A stretch of DNA of 10,005 nt from an uncultured Alphaproteobacteria bacterium (GTDB taxonomy: Bacteria; Pseudomonadota; Alphaproteobacteria; UBA7887): the NCBI GenBank assembly GCA_913044255.1, contig CAJWOI010000075.1, forward strand, positions 1-10,005, written 5' to 3'. Below the pieces are notes generated by a model. The model ran no database searches. It was given only the letters and a program-made list of their open reading frames with translations, and had not been told where the DNA came from. Position numbers and translations under genes: made by a program. How positions within the stretch are numbered: position 1 is the first letter of the stretch; every line of letters starts with the position of its first letter. Below, piece by piece: positions 1 to 6,207 of the stretch.

Positions 1-1
1 G

Positions 2-259
2 GTTGCTGGCATGCTTCACGCAGGAAAAGAACCATCACTCGAGGCAGCTGTCGTAAAAGATGTCGGCACCAATTGGGAGCAAAAATTACCGAACTATGCT
101 CGCGATCTAGCTGCTTTCATCGATGATGAAGGAAATAACCGTGCCCCTTTTGACGAACTGATAGAAAACGCGACTATCGTCTCCCCGAAATATACAATAC
201 AGGGAGGAACTCGCGAGATTTTACGGGGAATCATTGCGCGGGGCCTAGGCTTGCGATAA
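2..259 (+). CDS. Acyl-CoA dehydrogenase, C-terminal fragment (5' end outside window)
   Basis: An open frame enters from the left edge and ends at TAA (257-259). The visible 86 residues match the last alpha-helical part of acyl-CoA dehydrogenases: a helix containing AAVVKDVGTNWEQ, then near the stop the GGTREILRGIIARGLGLR tail, which in this family contributes to FAD and subunit contacts. Family members are FAD enzymes that oxidise acyl-CoA thioesters at the alpha-beta position and pass electrons to electron-transfer flavoprotein. The catalytic glutamate and most of the FAD site lie upstream and cannot be checked, so the chain length of the substrate is unknown. The ATG at 11 is internal, because the frame stays open to the window edge and the family is about 380 residues long. 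The next gene starts 87 bases downstream on the same strand. Confidence 0.88.
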   Translation, partial: VAGMLHAGKEPSLEAAVVKDVGTNWEQKLPNYARDLAAFIDDEGNNRAPFDELIENATIVSPKYTIQGGTREILRGIIARGLGLR

Positions 260-283
260 GCCGGGTAATTCCCAAGCAATAAG

Positions 284-302
284 CGAAGTATGCTAAACTT
301 CG
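284..302 (+). repeat. Short inverted repeat after the acyl-CoA dehydrogenase gene
   Basis: A perfect 6-bp stem (cgaagt at 284-289, acttcg at 297-302) encloses a 7-base loop, 24 bases after the stop at 259. No T-run follows, so it is not a typical intrinsic terminator. It could be a weak terminator or an mRNA 3'-end hairpin, and a stem this short also arises by chance. Confidence 0.3.
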
Positions 303-346
303 GGTGTTACAAATGCTGCAACCAATCCTAACTGGGACGCACTATT

Positions 347-1618
347 ATGAATAAATTCAATTGGGTAAGGTGGTGTACCGCCATTACGGTCGTCACGTGC
401 ACGTTAATTCTTAGCGCCGCATCTGATACGAGGCGTGCCGAGGCCGATGACCCAATAAGGATCGGGTTCAGCATGGCGCTGACTGGAGCCCTGGCGGGTG
501 CTGGAAAAGCCGCGTTGCTTTCCATGCAAATCTGGGCCGAGGACATCAATTCGACGGGTGGTTTGCTTGGCCGACAAGTTGAGTTGATCTATTACGATGA
601 TCAAACAAATCCCAGTCTGGTGCCAGGCATTTACACCAAACTAATTAATATCGACCGCGTGGATTTAATTGTCTCGGGGTACGGGACTGCAACCATCGTG
701 CCTGCAATGCCCATTGTTATGAATTATAATCGTTTGTTCCTTGCCCTATTCGCACTTGCAGGCAACGAAGAGTTCCAATACGACCGCTATTTCCAAATTA
801 TGCCGGCTGGCCCTAATCCCCGTGTTGCGTGGTCAAAAGGTTTTTTTGAGATTGCGATGCAGCAAAATCCGGCTCCAAGAACTATAGCACTGGTTGGCGC
901 AGATGCTGAGTTCCCTCGCAACGCAATGATTGGCGCGCGCCACAATGCCCAACAATTCGGACTCGAGATAGTTTACGACCGCAACTATCCACCAAATACC
1001 GTTGATTTCACCCCGGTCATGCGAGCAATACAAGCCACCAAACCAGACCTAGTTTACGTGGCCTCTTATCCCCCCGATTCCGTCGGCATCGTACGCTCAA
1101 TAAATGAAATAGGGTTTACCGCAAAACAGTTCGGAGGCGGTATGGTTGGACTACAATACGCGACGTTCCTCGAGAAATTAGGAGAACAGCTAGAGGGAAT
1201 CGTCAACTATGACTTTTGGGTCCCGGAACCTACACTTCAGTTTCCCGGAATCCAAGAATTTCTCTCCAAATACCAGGAATATGCTGTGGACGCCGGTGTT
1301 GATCCCCTAGGATACTATCTGCCTCCTTACGCGTACGCGTATCTACAAATCCTTGGACAAGCGATTACAGAGACAGAAAGCATTGATGAGGAAATTCTCG
1401 CTGAACATATACGGTCCAACGAATTTAGTACGGTGGTGGGGAATGTTGCTTTCGGTCCAGACGGTGAGTGGAAAAAGTCACGCATCCTGATGGTGCAGTT
1501 TCAAAATATAGTCGGCCATAACTTGCAACAATTTACGGAACCAGGGACGCGTGTAGTTCTGTATCCACCCGAATGGGCGTCCGGACAGCCCCAGTACCCG
1601 TTTACACGCAGCGACTAG
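347..1618 (+). CDS. ABC transporter substrate-binding protein, Leu/Ile/Val-type (periplasmic binding protein family 6)
   Basis: This 423-residue exported protein begins with a basic n-region and a hydrophobic core (about 11-25). A likely signal peptidase site lies after AEA (31-33), just before DDPIRIGF. There is no lipobox, so it is probably free in the periplasm. The mature part has the features of LivJ/LivK-like Venus-flytrap receptors: the GFSMALTG strand and loop (40-47), GGLLGRQVELIYYDDQTNPS (71-90), and the VDLIVSGYGTA segment (105-115) of the ligand cleft. It would capture a small ligand for an ABC importer. Relatives bind branched-chain amino acids, amides or aromatic acids, and the ligand cannot be read from sequence. 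No livHMGF-type permease or ATPase genes are visible on either side. A weak SD (ggga, 334-337) precedes the ATG. The catabolic neighbours suggest it senses or imports the substrate degraded here; that is inference. Confidence 0.9.
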   Translation: MNKFNWVRWCTAITVVTCTLILSAASDTRRAEADDPIRIGFSMALTGALAGAGKAALLSMQIWAEDINSTGGLLGRQVELIYYDDQTNPSLVPGIYTKLINIDRVDLIVSGYGTATIVPAMPIVMNYNRLFLALFALAGNEEFQYDRYFQIMPAGPNPRVAWSKGFFEIAMQQNPAPRTIALVGADAEFPRNAMIGARHNAQQFGLEIVYDRNYPPNTVDFTPVMRAIQATKPDLVYVASYPPDSVGIVRSINEIGFTAKQFGGGMVGLQYATFLEKLGEQLEGIVNYDFWVPEPTLQFPGIQEFLSKYQEYAVDAGVDPLGYYLPPYAYAYLQILGQAITETESIDEEILAEHIRSNEFSTVVGNVAFGPDGEWKKSRILMVQFQNIVGHNLQQFTEPGTRVVLYPPEWASGQPQYPFTRSD

Positions 1619-1639
1619 TGTACCATTAACCATTTGTTT

Positions 1640-1692
1640 ATTGGTTACGGTGGCAGCTCTTGTAACCAATGGCTACGAAGCTAGCTGCCGCC
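1640..1692. repeat. Interlocked inverted repeats between convergent genes (possible terminator)
   Basis: A perfect 9-bp inverted repeat (attggttac at 1640-1648, gtaaccaat at 1662-1670) has a 13-base loop. Most of that loop (ggtggcagct, 1649-1658) is complementary to agctgccgcc at 1683-1692, with one G-U wobble. The two helices cross, so the RNA could form either hairpin or a pseudoknot-like fold. The position between the converging binding-protein and SDR genes suits a bidirectional terminator, but no clear T-tract follows on either strand. One such repeat is near chance expectation in 10 kb. Confidence 0.35.
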
Positions 1693-1734
1693 CTGTGTTA
1701 ACTATCGTCACAGTCCAAACAAAGTTACGGTGAC

Positions 1735-2505
1735 TTAACCAACCCCTTGCACCGAGTAGCCACCGTCAACAGTGATTGCAGCTCCGGTAACAAAATCCGA
1801 CGCGGCCGTTGCTAGAAAAATGGCAATTCCCGCGTGATCTTCCGGCTTACCCCAACGGCCAGCAGGAGTACGGGCGACCACACGATCGTGAAGACCTTTT
1901 ACTTCCGCACGTGCGCGCCGCGTAAGTTCCGTATCGATCCAGCCCGGGAGCACTGCGTTTACCTGGATATTGTCTTTAGCCCAGGCGGTGGCCAGAGCAC
2001 GCGTAAATTGCACCATACCCCCCTTGCTCGCTGCATAAGCGGCTGCAAAAGGAGCGCCAAAAATAGACATCATGGAACCTATATTGATAATCTTGCCCCC
2101 CCCTATCTCTACCATCAATGGGTAAGCGAGCTGGCAACATAGCATCGCGCCAGTGAGATTCGTGTCGATCACGGTCTGCCATTCCTCGATGGTATATTCC
2201 TGTGGCTGCCGCCGAATATTGGTACCTGCATTATTCACGAGTACGTCAAGCCGTCCAAAACACCGCATCACGTCAGAAACCATGGTGCGGCACGAGTTAG
2301 AGTCAGTTACATCAACATGGAGTGATATTGCCCTAATACCCAAAGCCTCCAATCCCTCCACAGCCGTCGCACTTTTCTCATGGTTACGAGCAGCCACTAC
2401 TACGGCAGCACCCGCCTGCCCCAGTCCACGCGCCATTCCGAGTCCAATTCCCCCATTGCCTCCTGTTACAACAGCAACACGATCATTTAAATCAAACAAA
2501 TTCAT
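1735..2505 (-). CDS. SDR family NAD(P)-dependent oxidoreductase
   Basis: This is a 256-residue classical short-chain dehydrogenase/reductase, the usual length for the family. It contains the glycine-rich nucleotide motif TGGNGGIG (14-21), the acidic D65, NNAG (91-94), the catalytic N116, S144, Y157 and K161 (YAASK), and a C-terminal FVTGAAITVDGG. An arginine after the second strand (AAR, residue 40), where NAD enzymes carry aspartate, hints at NADP(H). The closest-looking groups are 3-oxoacyl-ACP reductase and gluconate 5-dehydrogenase-like SDRs, so the reaction is a ketone/alcohol interconversion of unknown substrate. I start it at 2505 because the ATG there has a good SD (gggagg, 7 bases away) and the protein then begins in register with the family. 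An upstream in-frame start at 2532 would add nine residues. It is divergent from the luciferase-like gene. Confidence 0.92.
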   Translation of the reverse strand: MNLFDLNDRVAVVTGGNGGIGLGMARGLGQAGAAVVVAARNHEKSATAVEGLEALGIRAISLHVDVTDSNSCRTMVSDVMRCFGRLDVLVNNAGTNIRRQPQEYTIEEWQTVIDTNLTGAMLCCQLAYPLMVEIGGGKIINIGSMMSIFGAPFAAAYAASKGGMVQFTRALATAWAKDNIQVNAVLPGWIDTELTRRARAEVKGLHDRVVARTPAGRWGKPEDHAGIAIFLATAASDFVTGAAITVDGGYSVQGVG

Positions 2506-2823
2506 AAGGGAGCCTCCCAAAACTGAAACCATTCACAGCACTTCATATCAAAACCTTTCCAGAGACAAGTACTCCCCATTCCAGGTATTTAAGTCCATGC
2601 ACACAACTTGAATGCAGTGAACATACGCAACAGAACTCACGTACATCACAATACTTTCATCACATAGGCCCACGGTCGTTTAACTCAGGTTACTACAGTC
2701 CACCAACGTAGTTCAAAATTGGAGCCCATACTGCATGGAGTTTGCGTTCCCTCAACTTTATGGCATGTTAAAAATGCACGCCGGCGAAGCCACTAGCGTC
2801 AAAACAACTAAGAGGACCACAAT
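2506..2823. other. Divergent intergenic region without a gene
   Basis: These 318 bases separate the starts of the SDR gene (leftward) and the luciferase-like gene (rightward), so both promoters should lie here. I see no convincing coding frame, RNA gene or long repeat. A small perfect palindrome (gggagcctccc, 2508-2518) overlaps the SDR ribosome-binding site. On the minus strand a poor TTGTCT/TATGAA pair with 15-base spacing exists near 2543-2569. On the plus strand agagga (2811-2816) is the SD of the downstream gene. I could not assign a sigma-70 promoter with confidence. Confidence 0.5.
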
Positions 2824-3921
2824 ATGCATGTAGGCGCAGGAATTATTTTCCAGAATCCTGGGAAAACGCGCACTGATCGCGAAGTCTATGAGATCGATCT
2901 AGGTTTTGCTGACCTTGTGGAACCTTTCGGATTCAATTCAATCTGGACTGTGGAACATCATTTTACCGACTACACCATGTGCCCAGATGCTCTCCAATTT
3001 TTGACCTGGATGGCTGCGCGCACAAAACACATTCAACTGGGGTCTATGGTTGTTGTTCTTCCGTGGCATGACCCAATGCGCGTTGCGGAACAAGTATCCA
3101 TGCTGGACAATTTGTCGGGGGGACGACTGATCCTCGGTATGGGGCGAGGTGCAGGAAGGATTGAGTTCGATGGCTTTGGTGTGCCAATGAACGAAAGCCG
3201 GGAACGTTTTGTAGAATCCGCAGAAATGCTACTTAAGGGGCTAGAACAAGGCTACTGTGAGTACGATGGGAACTTCGTGCAGCAACGCAAAGCTGACATC
3301 CGCCCTGCTCCATTCAAATCTTTTAAAGGTCGAACTTATGCAGCTGCCGTGTCGCCAGAGTCCTCCCGAATTATGGCGGAGTTAGGTGTAGGTCTACTCA
3401 TCATCCCTCAAAAGCCGTGGAAAGAAGTCGACCGCGAATTAGCGAATTATCGTGAAATTTATCTTGAGGTTAATGGCACAAGCGCACCGCCGCCAATCCT
3501 TGCTGGATGGACCTACTGTGATGAGAACCCCGAACGGGCCAGGGAGATGGCAAAGCAGCATATCGGCGGTTATTTGCACACCGTGTTGGAACATTATGAG
3601 TTTGCCAAAAAGCCCCTAAATGACACCAAAGGCTATGAATATTACGGAAACATTGCTGAAAAAATTGCCCAGCATGGTGAAGACGGATTTATTGAATTCT
3701 TCATGAATCTACAGATTTTTGGGACCCCGGACGAATGTTACAACCGGATCATTGAGTTTACGGAACGTACCGGCGCCGAAAGCTTTGTTGGGGTTTTTTC
3801 ATATGCGGGAATGGCGCCCGCCAAAGCGGAGAACAATATGCGTTTATTTTCTGAAACGGTGCTCCCTCGCCTACAAATACCTTCACAAATTGCAGGGGAA
3901 AATGTTCAGTCACCTAGTTAA
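2824..3921 (+). CDS. LuxA-like LLM-class flavin-dependent monooxygenase
   Basis: The 365-residue product belongs to the bacterial luciferase-like TIM-barrel flavoproteins and is unusually close in layout to the luciferase alpha subunit (about 355 residues). WTVEHHF (41-47) matches the LuxA EHHF segment whose first histidine (His44 of LuxA, here His45) is catalytic. MVVVLPWHDPMRVAEQVSMLDNLSGGR and the GMGRGAG turn follow the LuxA order, but the LuxA reactive cysteine 106 is replaced by glycine. AAAVSPESS resembles the flavin-phosphate loop, and near the end FGTPDECYNRI and MRLFSETVLPRL match the LuxA C-terminus. It probably uses reduced FMN, supplied by a separate reductase, and O2 to oxygenate a substrate such as an aldehyde or ketone. 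No luxB or reductase gene is nearby, so light production is not expected. The SD agagga lies 7 bases before the ATG. An alpha/beta hydrolase gene follows after 49 bases. Confidence 0.9.
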   Translation: MHVGAGIIFQNPGKTRTDREVYEIDLGFADLVEPFGFNSIWTVEHHFTDYTMCPDALQFLTWMAARTKHIQLGSMVVVLPWHDPMRVAEQVSMLDNLSGGRLILGMGRGAGRIEFDGFGVPMNESRERFVESAEMLLKGLEQGYCEYDGNFVQQRKADIRPAPFKSFKGRTYAAAVSPESSRIMAELGVGLLIIPQKPWKEVDRELANYREIYLEVNGTSAPPPILAGWTYCDENPERAREMAKQHIGGYLHTVLEHYEFAKKPLNDTKGYEYYGNIAEKIAQHGEDGFIEFFMNLQIFGTPDECYNRIIEFTERTGAESFVGVFSYAGMAPAKAENNMRLFSETVLPRLQIPSQIAGENVQSPS

Positions 3922-3970
3922 TATTTTTTGAAACATCTCACTTCCAAAATCTAAAAACGGAACAAATGTT

Positions 3971-4861
3971 GTGGGTTACTCCTATCACATGATGCATGGC
4001 CCTACCTCACACAATTATGTCTCGCAGCGATTGAAGCTGCACTATGTCGACTGGGGCAATCCAACGGCGCCGCCTTTGTTGTTGGTGCATGGTGGACGAG
4101 ACCACTGCCGAAGTTGGGATTGGGTTGCGGAGTCGTTATGCGATCGATACCACGTGATCGCACCGGACCTACGCGGCCATGGAGATTCCCAATGGTTGGT
4201 CGGCGGAAGCTATGTGCTACCGGACTATGTCTATGACATCGCACAGCTTGTACGTCAGGCTGACTTAACGCCTGTCTCCATAATTAGTCACTCTCTGGGT
4301 GGTATGATTTGCCTCCAATATGCTGGTCTCTACCCAGATAATGTGCGAGAGATCATCGCAATCGAAGGACTGGGAATACCGCCTGACAAGGTCAAAGAAG
4401 AGTTACACAAAGGCGTTGACGCGCGACTTACAAGCTGGGTGGATTATTTACGAAAATTATCTGCCCGACGCCCACACAAGTACAGAACCGTGGAAGACGC
4501 AGTAAAGCGTATGCAAGAAGCCAACAAAAGATTGACGCCAGACCAAGCACACCATCTCACTATTCACGGCGTCGACCAAAACGAAGACGGTACTTATAGT
4601 TGGAAGTTTGACAACTACGTTCGCGTTTTCCCACCATATGGTCTAAGTGAAAAAGAACGTCACGCTCTCTGGACCCGCATTCGCTGCCCAACTTTACTTA
4701 TAAGGGGTACCGAAAGCTGGGATACCAACCCAGAAGAGGACGGCCGCGCTAGTCATTTTCAAACCGCTAAAATTGTTGACATGGCGGGAGCTGGTCATTG
4801 GGTGCATCATGACCGATTGGCCGAGTTTGTTGATTTGGCGAAGAATTTTCTAGCGCGCTGA
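3971..4861 (+). CDS. Alpha/beta hydrolase
   Basis: This 296-residue cytoplasmic protein has the alpha/beta-hydrolase fold. Visible elements are the oxyanion-hole segment LLLVHGG (36-42), APDLRGHGDS (64-73), the nucleophile elbow SHSLG with Ser108, and the catalytic histidine in GAGHWVHH (His276). The acid is either in RGTESWD (Glu248 or Asp251) or, as in some relatives, Glu132 after strand 6. A helical cap lies roughly between residues 137 and 215, with a WKFDNYVR motif at its end. It would hydrolyse an ester, lactone or C-C bond. The monooxygenase just upstream suggests the pair oxygenates a compound and then hydrolyses the product (inference). The start is GTG at 3971 with a weak SD (gga, 3960-3962); ATG codons at 3989 and 3992 are alternatives. 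The upstream ATG at 3966 is out of frame. Confidence 0.9.
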   Translation: MGYSYHMMHGPTSHNYVSQRLKLHYVDWGNPTAPPLLLVHGGRDHCRSWDWVAESLCDRYHVIAPDLRGHGDSQWLVGGSYVLPDYVYDIAQLVRQADLTPVSIISHSLGGMICLQYAGLYPDNVREIIAIEGLGIPPDKVKEELHKGVDARLTSWVDYLRKLSARRPHKYRTVEDAVKRMQEANKRLTPDQAHHLTIHGVDQNEDGTYSWKFDNYVRVFPPYGLSEKERHALWTRIRCPTLLIRGTESWDTNPEEDGRASHFQTAKIVDMAGAGHWVHHDRLAEFVDLAKNFLAR

Positions 4862-4899
4862 CCAGACCTTTGCGTGGCGCTGTCGGCGTAACCTGATTA

Positions 4900-4911
4900 A
4901 AAAGGCCAACT
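4900..4911 (+). repeat. Direct repeat copy 1, upstream of the cupin gene
   Basis: The 12-mer aaaaggccaact occurs here, 49 bases before the cupin ATG, and again at 5429-5440, a little upstream of the next gene. Adding the next four bases gives 15 identities in 16. A repeat of this length is not rare by chance in 10 kb. The similar distance to a start codon is what makes a shared regulatory site possible. Confidence 0.35.
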
Positions 4912-4950
4912 GTAACAAACCGTGGTATGGTGCGGTTAGAACTACGAAAT

Positions 4951-4955
4951 AGGAG
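4951..4955 (+). promoter_or_regulatory. Ribosome-binding site of the cupin gene
   Basis: aggag, 5 bases before the ATG at 4961, is a good Shine-Dalgarno sequence. It fixes that start and shows independent translation initiation after the 99-base gap from the hydrolase gene. Confidence 0.8.
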
Positions 4956-4960
4956 CCGAC

Positions 4961-5365
4961 ATGGCAAATGTAGCCCCTAGTGATATTACCTCTGAACTAG
5001 CTTCGCGGTATATCAACGTCCAATCCTTAACCTGGGAAGAGACTTCTAGCCCTGGAATTGACGTGAAGGTGCTTTACCAAGATGAGGTACGGGGCCTCAT
5101 GACTGCTCTTTTTCGTTGGGCACCTGGCTCTCGACTCCAATTGCATGAGCACACCGACATAGAACAAACTTATGTTTTGGAAGGAAGCCTGGCAGATCAT
5201 GAGGGGGAAGCAACTATAGGTAACTTTGTCTGGCGACCCTCTGGTAGTCGGCACGAGGCATGGTCGCCAAATGGTGCCATAACCCTTTCAATTTTTATGA
5301 GACCCAATAAATTCTTTGGAGATGCAGATAACCGTCCAAAAGTGCACGAATCTAACCAAACTTAA
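4961..5365 (+). CDS. Small cupin-domain metalloprotein
   Basis: This 134-residue single-domain cupin has both family motifs exactly spaced. Motif 1 runs G56-x5-H62-x-H64-x3-E68-x6-G75. Motif 2 runs G87-x5-P93-x-G95-x2-H98. The four ligands H62, H64, E68 and H98 are intact, so it should bind Fe, Mn or a similar divalent metal. Sequence features (APGSRLQLHEHTDIEQTYVLEG, then FVWRPSGSRHEAWSP) resemble ChrR-type cupins and the 2,4'-dihydroxyacetophenone dioxygenase group, which cleaves a C-C bond next to a ketone. That substrate is only a hint. Stand-alone cupins may also be isomerases or sensors. Its position just after the monooxygenase and hydrolase supports an enzymatic role in the same pathway. 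There is no signal peptide, so it is cytoplasmic. Confidence 0.85.
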   Translation: MANVAPSDITSELASRYINVQSLTWEETSSPGIDVKVLYQDEVRGLMTALFRWAPGSRLQLHEHTDIEQTYVLEGSLADHEGEATIGNFVWRPSGSRHEAWSPNGAITLSIFMRPNKFFGDADNRPKVHESNQT

Positions 5366-5385
5366 TGAGACTCCAATAGTAAAAC

Positions 5386-5421
5386 TGTTCGCACTCCACG
5401 TTTAAATTTTCTTAGCGAACA
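5386..5421 (+). repeat. Inverted repeat between the cupin gene and the secreted-protein gene
   Basis: A 7-bp inverted repeat (tgttcgc at 5386-5392, gcgaaca at 5415-5421) spans a 22-base AT-rich loop. It lies 20 bases after the cupin stop and just before direct-repeat copy 2. It could be a weak transcript end separating the enzyme genes from the envelope trio, or an operator half-site pair. No T-run follows. Confidence 0.3.
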
Positions 5422-5428
5422 ATTTCCC

Positions 5429-5440
5429 AAAAGGCCAACT
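5429..5440 (+). repeat. Direct repeat copy 2, with a TATAAA box at its 3' end
   Basis: This is the second copy of aaaaggccaact. Its last base begins TATAAA (5440-5445), a 5-of-6 match to a sigma-70 -10 box, 27 bases before the ATG at 5473. The first copy continues into TGTAAC at the same place. No good -35 box lies 16-18 bases upstream of either, so a promoter is possible but weakly supported. Confidence 0.35.
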
Positions 5441-5472
5441 ATAAATCTTAAATTTTTGGCAACAATTAAGTG

Positions 5473-5790
5473 ATGAGACTTACTATGACAAAGAATTTAA
5501 TAGTCGGAATTTTTCTTTTGATTCTGTCTTACCCAGTTTCCGCAGCCGATAAAATCACGGCTGAGGTTCTAAATTTTTCAAACATGGATCGATGGGTCAG
5601 GATCACCGACATGATTTGTGGCACAGTACTATGGGAAGATAATCTTGATGCGCAACGGCGATTGCCGGTTGAGTTATGTGCTGGAGACGATGGCAAGGCC
5701 AAAGTTCAACTTTACATACGAATTGGTTGCACAAGAAACAAAACGATCCTAAAAAATAATGTGGGGAATGGAACGACCATCCAGTTTTAG
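5473..5790 (+). CDS. Small secreted protein of unknown function
   Basis: About 105 residues are read from ATG 5473. GTG 5470 and ATG 5485 are equally usable, since no strong SD decides. A short basic start and a leucine/isoleucine-rich core end in YPVSAA, a clear Sec signal peptide with cleavage near residue 24. The mature protein of roughly 80 residues has three cysteines, in MICGTV, ELCAGD and RIGCTR. An odd number means at most one disulfide plus a free or metal-binding thiol. The pattern (a beta-rich N-terminus, VRITDMICG, then a polar loop) suggests a small beta fold, and I do not recognise the family. The stop is 9 bases before the cupredoxin-like gene, so the two are probably cotranscribed and both act outside the cytoplasm. 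Role unknown. Confidence 0.75.
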   Translation: MRLTMTKNLIVGIFLLILSYPVSAADKITAEVLNFSNMDRWVRITDMICGTVLWEDNLDAQRRLPVELCAGDDGKAKVQLYIRIGCTRNKTILKNNVGNGTTIQF

Positions 5791-5799
5791 GATGGCACT

Positions 5800-6207
5800 A
5801 TGAATTCTGCTAAAGGCCTTCGACTTTTTAATGCTACAATTTTTGGTTGGGCTACGCTGTTTCTCATTGTGCCACAGACGAATGGCCAAGATATCCAGCA
5901 AAAACAGAGCGAACAAATTTTTAAATTAGATATCAAACAACGATCGCTTTCCGACGACCGCACCTACGTACGCGTTAAACAAGGCGACAAAGTACGGTTA
6001 CACTGGACAAGTGATGAGTCGGTTCTTCTGCATATTCACGGATACGATATCATAGTCTCGTTATCTCCAGAGGTCCCTTCAGAGGTAGCATTTAAAGCAC
6101 ACGCCACGGGTCGCTTCCCGGTCACCTCACACGGGTTTGGCACACCAAATCTCACTCACCACGCCCAAGAAATTACCCTCCTATACCTTGAAGTACATCC
6201 GAATTAA
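5800..6207 (+). CDS. Secreted cupredoxin-like protein lacking the type-1 copper cysteine
   Basis: The 135-residue product has an N-terminal hydrophobic segment (about 12-25), a likely signal peptide or anchor ending near TNGQ. The rest is a beta sandwich of cupredoxin type: VRVKQGDKVRLHW (57-69), LLHIHGYD (76-83), then FKAHATGRFPVTSHGFG (98-114). The usual type-1 copper cysteine before the second histidine is absent (TSHG here), and there is no cysteine anywhere in the protein. A blue-copper electron-transfer site is therefore unlikely. H78, H80, H101, H111, H120, H121 and H133 could still bind a metal. From memory, similar HxHGYD...TGRF proteins sit beside polytopic HG-starting membrane proteins in other bacteria; I could not check this. 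The 3' end overlaps the membrane-protein gene, which implies translational coupling. Confidence 0.8.
   Translation: MNSAKGLRLFNATIFGWATLFLIVPQTNGQDIQQKQSEQIFKLDIKQRSLSDDRTYVRVKQGDKVRLHWTSDESVLLHIHGYDIIVSLSPEVPSEVAFKAHATGRFPVTSHGFGTPNLTHHAQEITLLYLEVHPN

Noticed and set aside
2153..2611. 152-codon plus-strand frame over the 5' half of the SDR gene
   Set aside because: It is antisense to intact SDR motifs (TGGNGGIG, NNAG), low in complexity and without family features, so a shadow frame.
2824..3921. A light-producing luciferase operon
   Set aside because: No luxB, luxCDE or flavin reductase gene is present, and the LuxA cysteine is glycine. Only the monooxygenase fold is supported.
3919..3932. 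Intrinsic terminator after the monooxygenase gene (T-run in tattttttg)
   Set aside because: No stable stem precedes the T-run, and a same-strand gene follows within 49 bases, so read-through is more likely.
5800..6207. A functional blue-copper protein
   Set aside because: The protein contains no cysteine at all, so the type-1 copper site cannot form in the standard way.
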